Source: Herpetosiphonaceae bacterium (GTDB taxonomy: Bacteria > Chloroflexota > Chloroflexia > Chloroflexales > Herpetosiphonaceae). Taken from it: a DNA stretch of 64,000 nt. Every line of letters begins with the position of its first letter. The stretch's first letter is position 1. The position numbers were made by a program, and so were the translations under genes. The stretch lies in assembly GCA_013538855.1 (NCBI GenBank), contig JABXJS010000274.1:1-64000 (forward strand), written 5' to 3'. Positions 53,821-62,089 of this stretch are shown here, one piece after another. The notes beneath the pieces were generated by a model. That model worked only from the letters and a program-made list of their open reading frames with translations, made no database searches and was not told the origin of the DNA.

Positions 53821-54642
53821 ATGCAAACGCAGTATCTGCAGCGCGGAGCTGGAAGAATCGCCTTCGATGATCAGGGCAGCGGGCCATTGGTTCTGTGTGT
53901 GCCATCGCTCGGCGACGTGCGCGCCGAATATCGGCTGCTTGTGCCGCAGCTGCTCGCGGCGGGCCTGCGCGTTGTCACCATGGATCTGCGTGGCCACGGC
54001 GAGTCGAGCGTCGACTGGGACTCGTTCGCTGTCGATGCGGTCGGCGGCGATATGGTGGCGCTGCTGGAGCATCTCAACGCTGGTCCGGCGGTGATCATCG
54101 GCACCTCGATGGCGGCTGGTGCAGCTGTGTGCGCAGCTGCTGCGGCTCCTGAGCGCATCGCTGGCCTCGCGCTGGTGGGGCCGTTTGTGCGCAACACCCA
54201 GTCGCCGCTGCTAACAAAGCTGCTGTTTGGGCCGCTGTTTATGCGTCCGTGGGGCGTCGCCGTCTGGCAGCGCTACTATCCGTCGCTCTATCCGGCGCGC
54301 AAGCCCGCTGATTTTCCGGCCTACCTTGCGGCGCTGCTTGCCAACCTGCGCCAGCCTGGGCGCATGGCTGCGCTGCGCGGCATGATCACCAGCTCCAAGG
54401 CCGCCGCCGAGCGCTGCCTTGCCAGCGTGCAGCAGCCAACGCTGGTTGTGATGGGCGAGCGCGATCCCGATTTCAAAAACCCGGCCGCCGAGGCCCAGCT
54501 GGTCGCCGAGCGGCTGCACGGCCAGGTCCAGCTGATCGCCGACGCTGGCCACTACCCGCACGCTGAGCAGCCCGAGCGCACCGCGCCGCCGCTGATCGCC
54601 TTTATTCTCTCGTGCTTTCAGGAGCGCGCTCATGCCGCGTAG
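53821..54642 (+). CDS. Alpha/beta-fold hydrolase
   Basis: A 273-residue protein. The nucleophile elbow is GTSMAAGA (Ser near 100), preceded by the oxyanion-region LRGHGESS. The acid is probably in GERDPDF and the catalytic His in DAGHYPHAEQPE (about 243). TTAAGGAG precedes the ATG. It overlaps the downstream TetR gene by 11 bp and shares its promoter and paired operators, so its substrate is probably related to the TetR ligand. The overall pattern resembles lactonase or haloperoxidase-type hydrolases. Confidence 0.9.
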   Translation: MQTQYLQRGAGRIAFDDQGSGPLVLCVPSLGDVRAEYRLLVPQLLAAGLRVVTMDLRGHGESSVDWDSFAVDAVGGDMVALLEHLNAGPAVIIGTSMAAGAAVCAAAAAPERIAGLALVGPFVRNTQSPLLTKLLFGPLFMRPWGVAVWQRYYPSLYPARKPADFPAYLAALLANLRQPGRMAALRGMITSSKAAAERCLASVQQPTLVVMGERDPDFKNPAAEAQLVAERLHGQVQLIADAGHYPHAEQPERTAPPLIAFILSCFQERAHAA

Positions 54643-55228
54643 ACCGGGCCTGGATCACGCGACGGTCGTGCAGGCTGCGGCCCAGCTGGCCGATGAGCAC
54701 GGCTTTGAGGCGCTAACGCTGGCCACGCTGGCCGCGCACCTGGGCGTGCGCACGCCATCGCTCTACAATCACATCGCTGGGCTGCCGGGCCTGCACTACG
54801 CCCTGGCGCTCTACGGCACGCAGGAGCTGCGGGCGCGGCTCACCCGCGATGTGCTGGGCCTGGCGGGTGCGGCGGCCATTCGCACCTTCGCTATCACCTA
54901 TCGCGCCTTTATCAAGCAGCGGCCGGGCCTCTATACCGCCACCGTGCGCGCGCTCAATCTGCCGCCAACAGGCGACGATCAGCTAGAGCAAGAGCGCGGG
55001 GAGCTGCTGGCCGTGATTATGGCCATGTTCAACGCCTTCCAGCTCAGCGAGGCTGCAACGATCCATGCTGTGCGCGGCCTGCGCAGCTTCATCCACGGCT
55101 TCGCCTCGCTGGAGATCGCTGGCGGCTTTGGCATGCCCTTCGATATAGACACAAGCTTTAATCAACTCGTCGATGTCTTTCTCAGCGGCCTCACGCAGCT
55201 GCAAATCATCAGCACGCCCGAGCAATAA
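54632..55228 (+). CDS. TetR/AcrR-family regulator with WHG-type C-terminal domain
   Basis: A 198-residue regulator. The helix-turn-helix is LTLATLAAHLGVRTPSLYNHIAGLPGL (about 28-54). The C-terminal region with RGLRSFIHGFASLE is typical of the TetR_C_33/WHG group. It is translated from within the hydrolase gene's 3' end. It likely binds the two palindromes at 53770 and 53791 and represses its own operon. Confidence 0.9.
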   Translation: MPRRPGLDHATVVQAAAQLADEHGFEALTLATLAAHLGVRTPSLYNHIAGLPGLHYALALYGTQELRARLTRDVLGLAGAAAIRTFAITYRAFIKQRPGLYTATVRALNLPPTGDDQLEQERGELLAVIMAMFNAFQLSEAATIHAVRGLRSFIHGFASLEIAGGFGMPFDIDTSFNQLVDVFLSGLTQLQIISTPEQ

Positions 55229-55342
55229 GCTGTGCCGTAGCTGGCGCTTGTGCTGCTGCGCCATGGGCGCGTGCTCGCTGGCGATGGCCAGGGCAATAGC
55301 GTGCGCTGGTGTGCGTGGTGCGCCCGTGTCGATGGAGCGTGG

Positions 55343-55897
55343 CTATGCTGGCGCGCGCTTGCTGGCGAGGGGACAGGCAAAATAGAGCGCGATCTCGTCG
55401 GCTGCTGGTCCCTGCGGGTCGTAAAGCGTTGTATCCAGCCCACACAGGCTGAAGCCAACGCGGCGGTAGAACTGAATACCCGGATGGTTCAGATTGCTTG
55501 TCTCAAGCCAGAGGCAGCGCATGTGCTCGGCGCGTGCAAGCTGGGTGGCCTGCTGCAGCAGCGCCCGACCGATGCCGCAGCCACGCTGCTCAGGCGCAAC
55601 ATACAAGTGCCAGATCACCGCGCGCCGGTTCCACTGCTCTAGGTGCAGCGCTACAAAGCCAACGATGCGCGCGCCGTCGGTGGCCACAAAGCCGTGCTGC
55701 CACGAGCGCTCAGCATCGAGGTCATCGTCGAGCGGAAAGTGCTTGTGCAGCGCGGCGCTGCGCGTCTCCTCCAGCGTAAAGCCCAGTGGCTGCGCCACGA
55801 CGCGGTAGATCAGCGTTGTGCTAAAGCTCGTGTCGAGGCGGGCCAGCTGCGCGCGGTCAAGCGCTAGCTCGACAGGGCGAATGATCGGTGTGCCCAT
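55343..55897 (-). CDS. GNAT acetyltransferase, streptothricin-acetyltransferase-like
   Basis: A 184-residue GNAT protein started at ATG 55897 with AAGGAGG six bases upstream. The acetyl-CoA loop is QRGCGIGRALLQQA (motif A). NLNHPGIQFYRRVGFSLCG and the end DEIALYFACPL resemble the streptothricin acetyltransferase group. Resistance is possible but not shown. It is convergent with the TetR gene. Confidence 0.85.
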   Translation of the reverse strand: MGTPIIRPVELALDRAQLARLDTSFSTTLIYRVVAQPLGFTLEETRSAALHKHFPLDDDLDAERSWQHGFVATDGARIVGFVALHLEQWNRRAVIWHLYVAPEQRGCGIGRALLQQATQLARAEHMRCLWLETSNLNHPGIQFYRRVGFSLCGLDTTLYDPQGPAADEIALYFACPLASKRAPA

Positions 55898-56068
55898 CCG
55901 TTCCTCCTTGGTCGCAGCAGTCTGCGGCTCTATCATTTAATGGTTCAGCGCATTAGAGCTATCCATACACGCTGCCGTTGAGGAAAAATGCTGGCGCTGA
56001 ACATATGCGCTCGCGCTCGCCGCCGTATGGGCGAGATCACGCCCGGATATGTGCCAGCACGGCCGATC

Positions 56069-56425
56069 AAACAGCAGGCGTAGCCATCCTCTGATACGAA
56101 CACCGCGCTGGCTGTGATCGGCACTGCAGCGTGCGTAGGGCGATCAGCGGCTGGATGGTGGCACCTGCTGCGGCGTCCGGCGGGCTGGTTGCACGGCTCC
56201 GCGTGATAGCAGGACGACTATGCGAACAGCAGGCGTAGCCATCGCTATGCTCCAGACACAGGTTGCCCTACTGCGGCGGTGCGACACAGACTGGGAGTGA
56301 TCGGCACTCAAGCGCGCGTGAGGTTATCAGCGGCTGGATGGTGGCACCTGCTGCGGCGTCCGGCGGGCTGGTTGCGCGTTAGGTGTGGCAGCAGGGCGAC
56401 TACTCAAACAGCAGGTGTTCCCATC
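56069..56425. repeat. Degenerate ~155-183-bp intergenic tandem repeat
   Basis: The block AACAGCAGGCGTAGCCATC recurs at about 56069, 56225 and, altered, 56407. A ~50-bp block starting ATCAGCGGCTGGATGGTGG and ending CGGGCTGGTTGC recurs at about 56142 and 56326 almost unchanged. The unit length varies because the segment between the blocks differs. The whole spacer 55898-56443 has no gene I can support. Confidence 0.8.
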
Positions 56426-56443
56426 CTTACAATGAAATGCTGG

Positions 56444-56926
56444 CTAGGGTGATTGAATAGCGCGGAAGCGGCGGCGAGCGAGCCTGCGCCAGCGCATCTG
56501 GCGGTAGCGGTAAAACAGCTGGGCGTAGAGCCACACCGGCAGCGTCAGCCAGCCCGCCTCGATCACCACCTGATCGCTGTAGAGCGTCTCGCCCTTGGGC
56601 GCTGGCGCGATGGTGATGCGATGCTGCCACTGCTTGATCAGCGTGCCGTGGCCATCGTCCAGCAGCTCGTAGACCGGCGCACCGTGCGCGTCGGTATGCT
56701 GCGCCCGTGAGATAACAATCCAGTGGGTGCCCATCGGCAGCAGGCCGAACATCCACATACGCACCTTGTAGGCGCGATCCGCCCACGTGATGGGGAAGGT
56801 AGGCGGATCAAGCGGTTGGAAGCGGATCAGCGGTGCGGTGATATGCTGCAGCAGGCGGACCGACTGCACCGCGTGCCAAGCTTCCGCTGGCGTACAAGCG
56901 ACAATTGTCGCAATCGTCAGCTGCAT
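56444..56926 (-). CDS. SRPBCC-fold (START-like) protein
   Basis: A 160-residue protein from ATG 56926 (MQLTIATIVACTPAEAWH), the usual opening of the polyketide-cyclase/START helix-grip fold. Strand-rich central part and a C-terminal helix with many Arg residues (QMRWRRLARRRFR), which may touch the membrane. It begins 11 bp after the histidine-phosphatase gene on the same strand. Ligand unknown. The upstream frame extension is a shadow of the phosphatase gene. Confidence 0.72.
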   Translation of the reverse strand: MQLTIATIVACTPAEAWHAVQSVRLLQHITAPLIRFQPLDPPTFPITWADRAYKVRMWMFGLLPMGTHWIVISRAQHTDAHGAPVYELLDDGHGTLIKQWQHRITIAPAPKGETLYSDQVVIEAGWLTLPVWLYAQLFYRYRQMRWRRLARRRFRAIQSP

Positions 56927-56937
56927 CGTTGTGCTCG

Positions 56938-57525
56938 CTAGGTGTAGGTTTGTAGCTTGGCCGGCAGATGGCCGATGTCGTTGTGGCGCACGAGCCACGT
57001 GCCGCGCGGCGGGCCGAGGCGCAGCTCGGTGATGCCGCAGTGCTGAATGTCCGTTTGCAGCCAGGCATCCAGCGGCGCGCCCAGGCAGCGGCTGACAAAG
57101 TAGCCGATGAGGTTGCCGCTGGAGACGATGATCTCCTGTCCGCCGTGCACAGGATTAATGTGCGCGCCGATAAAGGCGTCGAACGCGGCTGGAGCCTGCA
57201 CTGCACCCGCAGCGATCGCATGGGCCGGAATGGTGGCAAACAGGGCTGTGTGGGCGCTGGGCACGCTGGGGATGCACTCGCAGAGCAGCGGCGCGGCGCT
57301 TAGCTTGGCGTTTGGATGCTGCTCGGCGATGATGTGTGCTGTCTCGATGGCGCGCTGGAGCGTGCTGTGATGAATGAGGCTGATCGGCAGCTCGCGCAGG
57401 CGTTCAGCGGTGCGGCGCGCCTGCGTAACGCCCAGCGCTGTGAGCGGGCCGTCTGGCGGTGCGCCCGGCGCGGCGTGGTTGCTGTACTGGCCGTGGCGCA
57501 CAATGTAGAGCGTGTGGTTGGGCAT
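56938..57525 (-). CDS. PGAM5-like histidine phosphatase family protein with Ser replacing the second catalytic His
   Basis: A 195-residue member of the PGAM5-like branch. The RHG motif is RHGQY (H11). DGPLTALGVTQA, HHSTLQRAIETA and LLCECIPSVP (acid E83) match the family. Where relatives have VCHGN this protein reads VSSGN, placing Ser136 at the position of the second catalytic His. That His stabilises the phospho-transfer, so activity may be reduced or lost; a binding role is possible. It is cotranscribed with the SRPBCC gene. Confidence 0.85.
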   Translation of the reverse strand: MPNHTLYIVRHGQYSNHAAPGAPPDGPLTALGVTQARRTAERLRELPISLIHHSTLQRAIETAHIIAEQHPNAKLSAAPLLCECIPSVPSAHTALFATIPAHAIAAGAVQAPAAFDAFIGAHINPVHGGQEIIVSSGNLIGYFVSRCLGAPLDAWLQTDIQHCGITELRLGPPRGTWLVRHNDIGHLPAKLQTYT

Positions 57526-57542
57526 GCAGAGCGCTCCTCGTG

Positions 57543-58085
57543 CTAGCTGTCGCTCTGCTGTGTGGAGCTGTGGGGCGTATCGACCAGCGCCGTGATCCAG
57601 CCGAGATGGTCGTTGAAGTGGTGGGCGGTGTTGCCGTCGATGCGGTAGATAACCGGTGATTCGCTGCTTGCGCTGGGATCGTTGGGCAGAAAGTGGCGGT
57701 CGGGCAGATACAGCTCCTCGTCGCTCAGCGGCTCGATCAGGGCCAGCATCAGCTGGTGCACCGAGCGCAGCTCGCGGAGCGCGTCGGCGGGGGCGAGGTC
57801 TTGGTGCTGCTGTTGGATAGCGGCATTGATGCCGTCCTCATCGTTGGTTCGGTAGGTGTGCTCATCGACGCCGAGGCCCACATAGCGCGGCTGGCCCTGC
57901 AGCAGCGTCGTCATCGAGCGCTCCCAGGCGGCGATGTGCACAAGGTGATCGCGCACATTCCAGCCCTGCTCATCGCGAATATCAGTCATCTGCTGCGGGC
58001 TGAGCTGATCCAGCGCAGCGTTGAGCGCAGTCCAGGCTTCATCGATGCGCGTCAGCAGCTCCTGCTTGGTGTGGCGCTCGGTCAT
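57543..58085 (-). CDS. DinB/ClbS-family four-helix-bundle protein
   Basis: A 180-residue protein of the DinB-like metal-dependent group. Likely metal ligands are the His in DHLVHIAAWE (about 50) and the pair in HHFNDHLGWI (about 160). The opening QELLTRIDEAWTALNAAL is typical of the ClbS/DfsB branch. Relatives include thiol transferases and the colibactin-resistance protein ClbS; the substrate here is unknown. It lies 17 bp upstream of the phosphatase gene on the same strand. Confidence 0.85.
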   Translation of the reverse strand: MTERHTKQELLTRIDEAWTALNAALDQLSPQQMTDIRDEQGWNVRDHLVHIAAWERSMTTLLQGQPRYVGLGVDEHTYRTNDEDGINAAIQQQHQDLAPADALRELRSVHQLMLALIEPLSDEELYLPDRHFLPNDPSASSESPVIYRIDGNTAHHFNDHLGWITALVDTPHSSTQQSDS

Positions 58086-58125
58086 GGCGAAAACTCCTTT
58101 TGCTTAACGATCAGATGTTCGTATT

Positions 58126-59319
58126 TTAGCGGCTACGCAGCAGATCCTCAATCCGTCCGCAGACCTGTTCGATCTCGGCAAGCGTGTTGTAGTAGTGAAC
58201 AGATGCGCGCACAATATCGTGCAGCTGGCGTGACTCCATATCCAGGCGCGTGCTGGCCCGATCCGAGACCGTAACGTTGATCTGGTGGCGGGCGAAAAAC
58301 TCTTTGACCTCTGCGGCGGTGAAGCCAGCGACGCTAAAGGTGACGATGCCGCACAGCTCGCGCCCAATATCGTGGAGGCTGACCTGCGGGATGTCTGCGA
58401 GGCGGCTGCGCAGGGCCTGTGCTAGCAGCTGGATGCGCTCCCAGATTGCCGCCAGCCCCACGGCCTGGGCATAGCCAAGCGCCACGCTCAGGCCAATTCT
58501 GCCAGCCACATTGGACTCCCAGTTCTCGAAGCGGCGGGCGTCATCGCGGATCGTATAGCTGTCCGGCGCTGTCCAGCTGGCGGCGTGCAGATCGAGGAAC
58601 GGCGGCTCGAGCTGGCTGATCAGCTGCTCGCGCACATACAGCAGGCCGGTGCCGCGTGGGCCACGCAAGAACTTGCGGCCAGTCGTGGAGAGCATATCGC
58701 AGCCGATGGCCTGCACATCGACAGGCAGCTGGCCGACCGACTGGCAGGCATCGAGCAGGAAGGGCACTCCGGCAGCGCGAGCGACCTGGCCAATTGCGGC
58801 GGCCGGGTTGACGAGGCCGCCATTCGTGGGAATGTGCGTGATCGCGATGAGCTTGACGTGCTGATCGAGCATGTGCTCCAAGGCGGCGACAGAGACCTGG
58901 CCGTGCGCGTCGCTGGGGATGACCTCGACGCGCACGCCTGCCTGACGGGCGACTTGGAGGTAGGCGATAAAGTTGCTGGCGTACTCGGCCTCGGCGGTGA
59001 GGATGCGGTCGCCGGGGGCGAAGCGCAGGCTGTAGAAGGCCATATCCCAGGCGCGGGTGGCATTTTCAACAAAGGCGATCTCCTGCGGCTGGCAGTTGAG
59101 CAGGCTTGCGGCGTTGGTGTAGAGCTGCTCAAGCTGGGTGTGCTGGGCGGCGGCGGCCTCGTAGCCGCCCATGCGTGCCTCGCGCTGAATATGGCCGATG
59201 GTCGCATCGATGACCGGCTGGGACATAAGCGCAGCCCCGGCATTGTTGAAGTGCAGCACGTGGCTGCATCCAGGCGTCTCTTGGCGCAGGCGCTGAACGG
59301 CTTGATCTGATAGCTGCAT
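58126..59319 (-). CDS. Class V aminotransferase-fold PLP enzyme
   Basis: A 397-residue PLP enzyme of the cysteine desulfurase/isopenicillin-N-epimerase fold. The PLP Lys is in STTGRKFLRGPRGTGLLYV (about 221). Other positions are ENATRAWDMAFYSL (about 65), ITHIPTNGGLVNP and DACQSVGQLPVD (Asp for the pyridine nitrogen). It lacks an obvious desulfurase Cys loop, so epimerase, lyase or aminotransferase activity is possible. It starts right after the tRNA gene on the same strand. Confidence 0.88.
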   Translation of the reverse strand: MQLSDQAVQRLRQETPGCSHVLHFNNAGAALMSQPVIDATIGHIQREARMGGYEAAAAQHTQLEQLYTNAASLLNCQPQEIAFVENATRAWDMAFYSLRFAPGDRILTAEAEYASNFIAYLQVARQAGVRVEVIPSDAHGQVSVAALEHMLDQHVKLIAITHIPTNGGLVNPAAAIGQVARAAGVPFLLDACQSVGQLPVDVQAIGCDMLSTTGRKFLRGPRGTGLLYVREQLISQLEPPFLDLHAASWTAPDSYTIRDDARRFENWESNVAGRIGLSVALGYAQAVGLAAIWERIQLLAQALRSRLADIPQVSLHDIGRELCGIVTFSVAGFTAAEVKEFFARHQINVTVSDRASTRLDMESRQLHDIVRASVHYYNTLAEIEQVCGRIEDLLRSR

Positions 59320-59420
59320 TCTACGATCCTCTATCTACAACGGTGCTTTGTGCTGGCTGGGTGGGCTGGTAGGCGTATTCTAGCAAATTAATCGCGGGTG
59401 CGGCAGGCTGACCTGTGCAC

Positions 59421-59454
59421 AACAAAAAGCCGTGAGAACATTGTTCTCACGGCT
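59421..59454 (-). terminator. Intrinsic terminator of tRNA-Asp
   Basis: AGCCGTGAGAAC and GTTCTCACGGCT form a perfect 12-bp stem with a 3-nt loop, followed on the minus strand by TTTTTGTTG. It sits five bases past the encoded CCA. Confidence 0.92.
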
Positions 59455-59458
59455 GCTT

Positions 59459-59535
59459 TGGCGGGCCTGAGGGGATTCGAACCCCCGATCTCCACTGTGA
59501 CAGAGTGGCATGTTAGGCCGCTACACCACAGGCCC
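59459..59535 (-). tRNA. tRNA-Asp (anticodon GTC), CCA encoded
   Basis: The minus strand folds into a complete cloverleaf: acceptor GGGCCTG/CAGGCCC, anticodon stem CCACT/AGTGG with loop CTGTCAC (anticodon GTC), T arm with GGTTCGAATCC, discriminator G. The CCA end is encoded. It has its own promoter and terminator. Confidence 0.97.
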
Positions 59536-59566
59536 AGATTTTGTGTCGCTGTTGGTGACGTGCGGT

Positions 59567-59595
59567 ATAGTAGCACAGCTTTTGAATTTTTGCAA
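59567..59595 (-). promoter_or_regulatory. Promoter of tRNA-Asp
   Basis: Minus strand: TTGCAA (59595-59590), 17-bp spacer, TACTAT (59572-59567), 31 bp upstream of the mature tRNA 5' end. The stretch 59596-59850 to the other side shows nothing I can support. Confidence 0.65.
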
Positions 59596-59861
59596 ATCGC
59601 TGCAGCAGCGGTGGTGCCGCTGCTGTTGCGCCATGCTGCTGGGCAAGGTTGATCAACTGTTCAAGTATACGGCGGGCGGGCGCGTATGATTCGCGCTGCG
59701 GTATGGGGGCAACAGCGGCGCGAGAATGGATATAAAAGTTAAAAATTTGATGAGAGGCTGAGGCGGCTTGTCAAGGGCATCGAGGGCGCTGCATCTTCTA
59801 CGATGAAGGATGGGAGCAGGCAAAAACAGCGCTATTCCAAGCCGTGATTAATGTTGGTGGT

Positions 59862-59890
59862 TTGACGGCGACGGCAAGCCCTGGTATTCT
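59862..59890 (+). promoter_or_regulatory. Promoter of the M23 peptidase gene
   Basis: TTGACG (59862-59867) and TATTCT (59885-59890) with a 17-bp spacer. Transcription would begin near 59897, at the foot of the first leader hairpin. Confidence 0.6.
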
Positions 59891-59898
59891 CCCCGGCC

Positions 59899-59959
59899 GA
59901 TGCGCCAAGTTCTGCGCATCCCCATCCGTGTCCTGATGGGTGTTGCTCCTGGTGGAGCA
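59899..59959 (+). promoter_or_regulatory. Three consecutive hairpins in the M23 leader
   Basis: Three perfect stems stand nearly back to back: GATGCGC/GCGCATC (59899-59920), CCCATC/GATGGG (59921-59940) and TGCTCC/GGAGCA (59944-59959). The ribosome binding site TAGGAGG follows four bases later. The order suggests a structured 5' leader controlling stability or translation. It matches no riboswitch I can name. Confidence 0.6.
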
Positions 59960-59974
59960 CTGGTAGGAGGTTCC

Positions 59975-61141
59975 ATGTTCGAACGTGTTGTACGCTCTGT
60001 TGCGTTGGGGGTGCTCGGATTGGCGCTGTTGTTTCCCCTCGCGACGCCCACCCGTGCCGATGGGCCGCCAATCCTCTTTCTGCCCACACCACGCGGCGAA
60101 ACCTGGCAGGTGATCCAGGGCTACAACTGTGGCACTCACGACGGCTGGGGGCGGCTCTCTTTTGATATTGTCAACAGCGATGGGCGCACCCGTGGTGCTC
60201 CTGTCTACGCCGCCGCCGATGGCACGATCTTCTACTGGGGTGCCAACTCGGGAACATTGATCTTACATCATGGTGATGGCTACTACACCATGTACACACA
60301 TATGCAGTCGCACATTGCTGCGCCGACGGGAACGTGGGTGGCGCGCGGCACGCAGGTTGGCACGGTTGGCTCCGTCAGCCCAACGCCAACCATCCCGCAT
60401 CTGCATTTTACGTTCTTCCGTGGCGATGGCCCATATGCCTACAATCGTCGTCCGCTGCCGCTGGCCTTCGCCGAGGGCTACGACTTCCCCGATGAGGGCA
60501 CGTGCAACGATCACGCGGGCGCGCTGCTGACCGCCACTGGCGAGATCGTCGCCACCGATGACGTCGCACCGACGATTACCTGGGACGGCGCACCGGCGCA
60601 AACGTGGACCAACGCCGACCGCATCGACTGGACCGTCAGCGATGATACCCAGGTGGCTGGGTTTAGCCAGAGCTGGGATGGCGAGCCAAGCGCCGATGCG
60701 CCGCAGTTTGCCGATGCCACCGCTGGCTTCGAGACCCTGAGCACGCCCGGCCAGCACACGTTGTTTGTGCGCGCCTGGGACGCCGCTGGCAATCAGACGC
60801 TCGAGTCACGTGAGTTTTGGTTCGATCCGACGCCGCCAAGCTGGCCCGCCACTGCTGCGGCCGCTGCCGGCCCGGCGCAGGCCACCACCACCGACCAGCT
60901 GACGCTGGAGTGGCCAGCGGCAGTCGATGATCTCTCCGGTGTCAGCGGCTATCAGGTCTACTTCGGCCCCGATGCCAGCGGCACCAGCGACTGGTTTGTC
61001 AGCGAGCCAGCGATTGGCCTTGATCCGCTTGGCTCTGGCACCTACTTCCTGCGCGTGCGCCCGCAGGATAACGCTGGCAACTTCGGCAGCTGGACCACCG
61101 TCAAGACCGTTGACATAACTCCGCCGATTGCGCAGCAGTAG
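59975..61141 (+). CDS. Secreted M23 (LytM-type) metallopeptidase
   Basis: A 388-residue exported protein from ATG 59975, chosen because TAGGAGG precedes it and it begins with a signal peptide (to about ADG at 26). The M23 domain (about 40-165) has zinc ligands in GTHDGWGRLSFD (His, Asp) and the catalytic HLHF near 142-145, with GTILYH-type strand YTMYTHM. Two Fn3/Ig-like domains follow (about 185-290 and 295-385). These enzymes cut peptidoglycan cross-links or peptides. A strong terminator ends the gene. Confidence 0.9.
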   Translation: MFERVVRSVALGVLGLALLFPLATPTRADGPPILFLPTPRGETWQVIQGYNCGTHDGWGRLSFDIVNSDGRTRGAPVYAAADGTIFYWGANSGTLILHHGDGYYTMYTHMQSHIAAPTGTWVARGTQVGTVGSVSPTPTIPHLHFTFFRGDGPYAYNRRPLPLAFAEGYDFPDEGTCNDHAGALLTATGEIVATDDVAPTITWDGAPAQTWTNADRIDWTVSDDTQVAGFSQSWDGEPSADAPQFADATAGFETLSTPGQHTLFVRAWDAAGNQTLESREFWFDPTPPSWPATAAAAAGPAQATTTDQLTLEWPAAVDDLSGVSGYQVYFGPDASGTSDWFVSEPAIGLDPLGSGTYFLRVRPQDNAGNFGSWTTVKTVDITPPIAQQ

Positions 61142-61156
61142 CCTCGCAGCGGCTTG

Positions 61157-61194
61157 GCGACCCCAGTCGAGATGGCTGGGGTCGCTGCTTTTTA
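61157..61194 (+). terminator. Intrinsic terminator after the M23 gene
   Basis: GCGACCCCAG and CTGGGGTCGC form a perfect 10-bp stem with a 9-nt loop, followed by TGCTTTTTA. Confidence 0.92.
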
Positions 61195-61270
61195 GCCGCT
61201 GTGCGGCGCTCATGGCCAAGCTTGTGCCAAACAAATATGGTATGCTGGAATGCGGCTGAAGGAGTGACCT

Positions 61271-62089
61271 ATGTTTGAGACTGTTCATCGACTAACCGAG
61301 TATCCATGGCTGATCCATGGGTTTTCGACGCGGCTTGGCGGCGTGAGCCAGCCTCCGCATGCATCGCTTAATATTTCGTTTTCGCGCCCAGATGATCCGC
61401 ACGCTGTGCTGGAGAATCGCCGCCGTTTGGCCGCTGCGCTTGGCTTTCAGCTCCACGATGTGGTGGTGGCGGCGCAGGTGCACGGCACAACGGTTACGTC
61501 GGTGCTGCCAGAGCACCGCGGGCGCGGCGCGTTTAGTGCCGACACGGTGCTGCCGCCATCCGATGCGCTGATTACCGATCAGCCGGGCCTAGTGCTGTGG
61601 GGATCGTTCGCCGACTGCACGCCGGTGCTGTTTGTTGATCCAGTGCGCCACGTGGTCGGGCTGGCGCACGCTGGCTGGCAGGGCACGGTCGGCGATATTG
61701 TGGGCGCGACGGTGGCGGCGCTGCAGGATAATTTCGCCTGCCAGCCCGCCGAGCTGCTGGCGGTGATCGGCCCGGCCATCGGCCCGTGCTGCTACGAGGT
61801 CGGCGAGCCGGTTATCAGCCAGGTCTGCGAGCGTTTTCCAGCGCAGGCCGATGATCTGCTGCTGCGCGCCCCTGGCCGCGAGCGCCCGCACCTGGACCTG
61901 TGGCGCGCCAATGCGCTGCTGCTTGAGCGCGCCGGCCTGCATCCTGAGCGCATCATCACCATGCAGGTGTGCACGGCCTGCCAGGTCGAGCGATTTTTCT
62001 CGCATCGGCGTGAGCAGGGCGCGACCGGCCGCTTTGCCGCCGTCATCGGTATTCGTCGTCCTGAGGAGCTAAACGCCCATGACTGCTGA
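61271..62089 (+). CDS. pgeF: Peptidoglycan editing factor PgeF (YfiH, laccase-domain family)
   Basis: A 272-residue protein of the DUF152/laccase-domain family. Motifs: VHGTTV (His ligand), GSFADCTPVLFVD (Cys), HAGWQGTVGDIV (His) and IGPAIGPCCYEVG. In E. coli the homologue removes L-Ser wrongly placed in peptidoglycan peptides; relatives show polyphenol oxidase or adenosine-related activity. GAAGGAG precedes the ATG. It overlaps the YggS-type gene by 11 bp, a common pairing near division genes. Confidence 0.92.
   Translation: MFETVHRLTEYPWLIHGFSTRLGGVSQPPHASLNISFSRPDDPHAVLENRRRLAAALGFQLHDVVVAAQVHGTTVTSVLPEHRGRGAFSADTVLPPSDALITDQPGLVLWGSFADCTPVLFVDPVRHVVGLAHAGWQGTVGDIVGATVAALQDNFACQPAELLAVIGPAIGPCCYEVGEPVISQVCERFPAQADDLLLRAPGRERPHLDLWRANALLLERAGLHPERIITMQVCTACQVERFFSHRREQGATGRFAAVIGIRRPEELNAHDC

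Noticed and set aside
59381-59660. Small ORFs overlapping the tRNA-Asp gene
   Set aside because: They read through the tRNA and its terminator; the tRNA cloverleaf is unambiguous.
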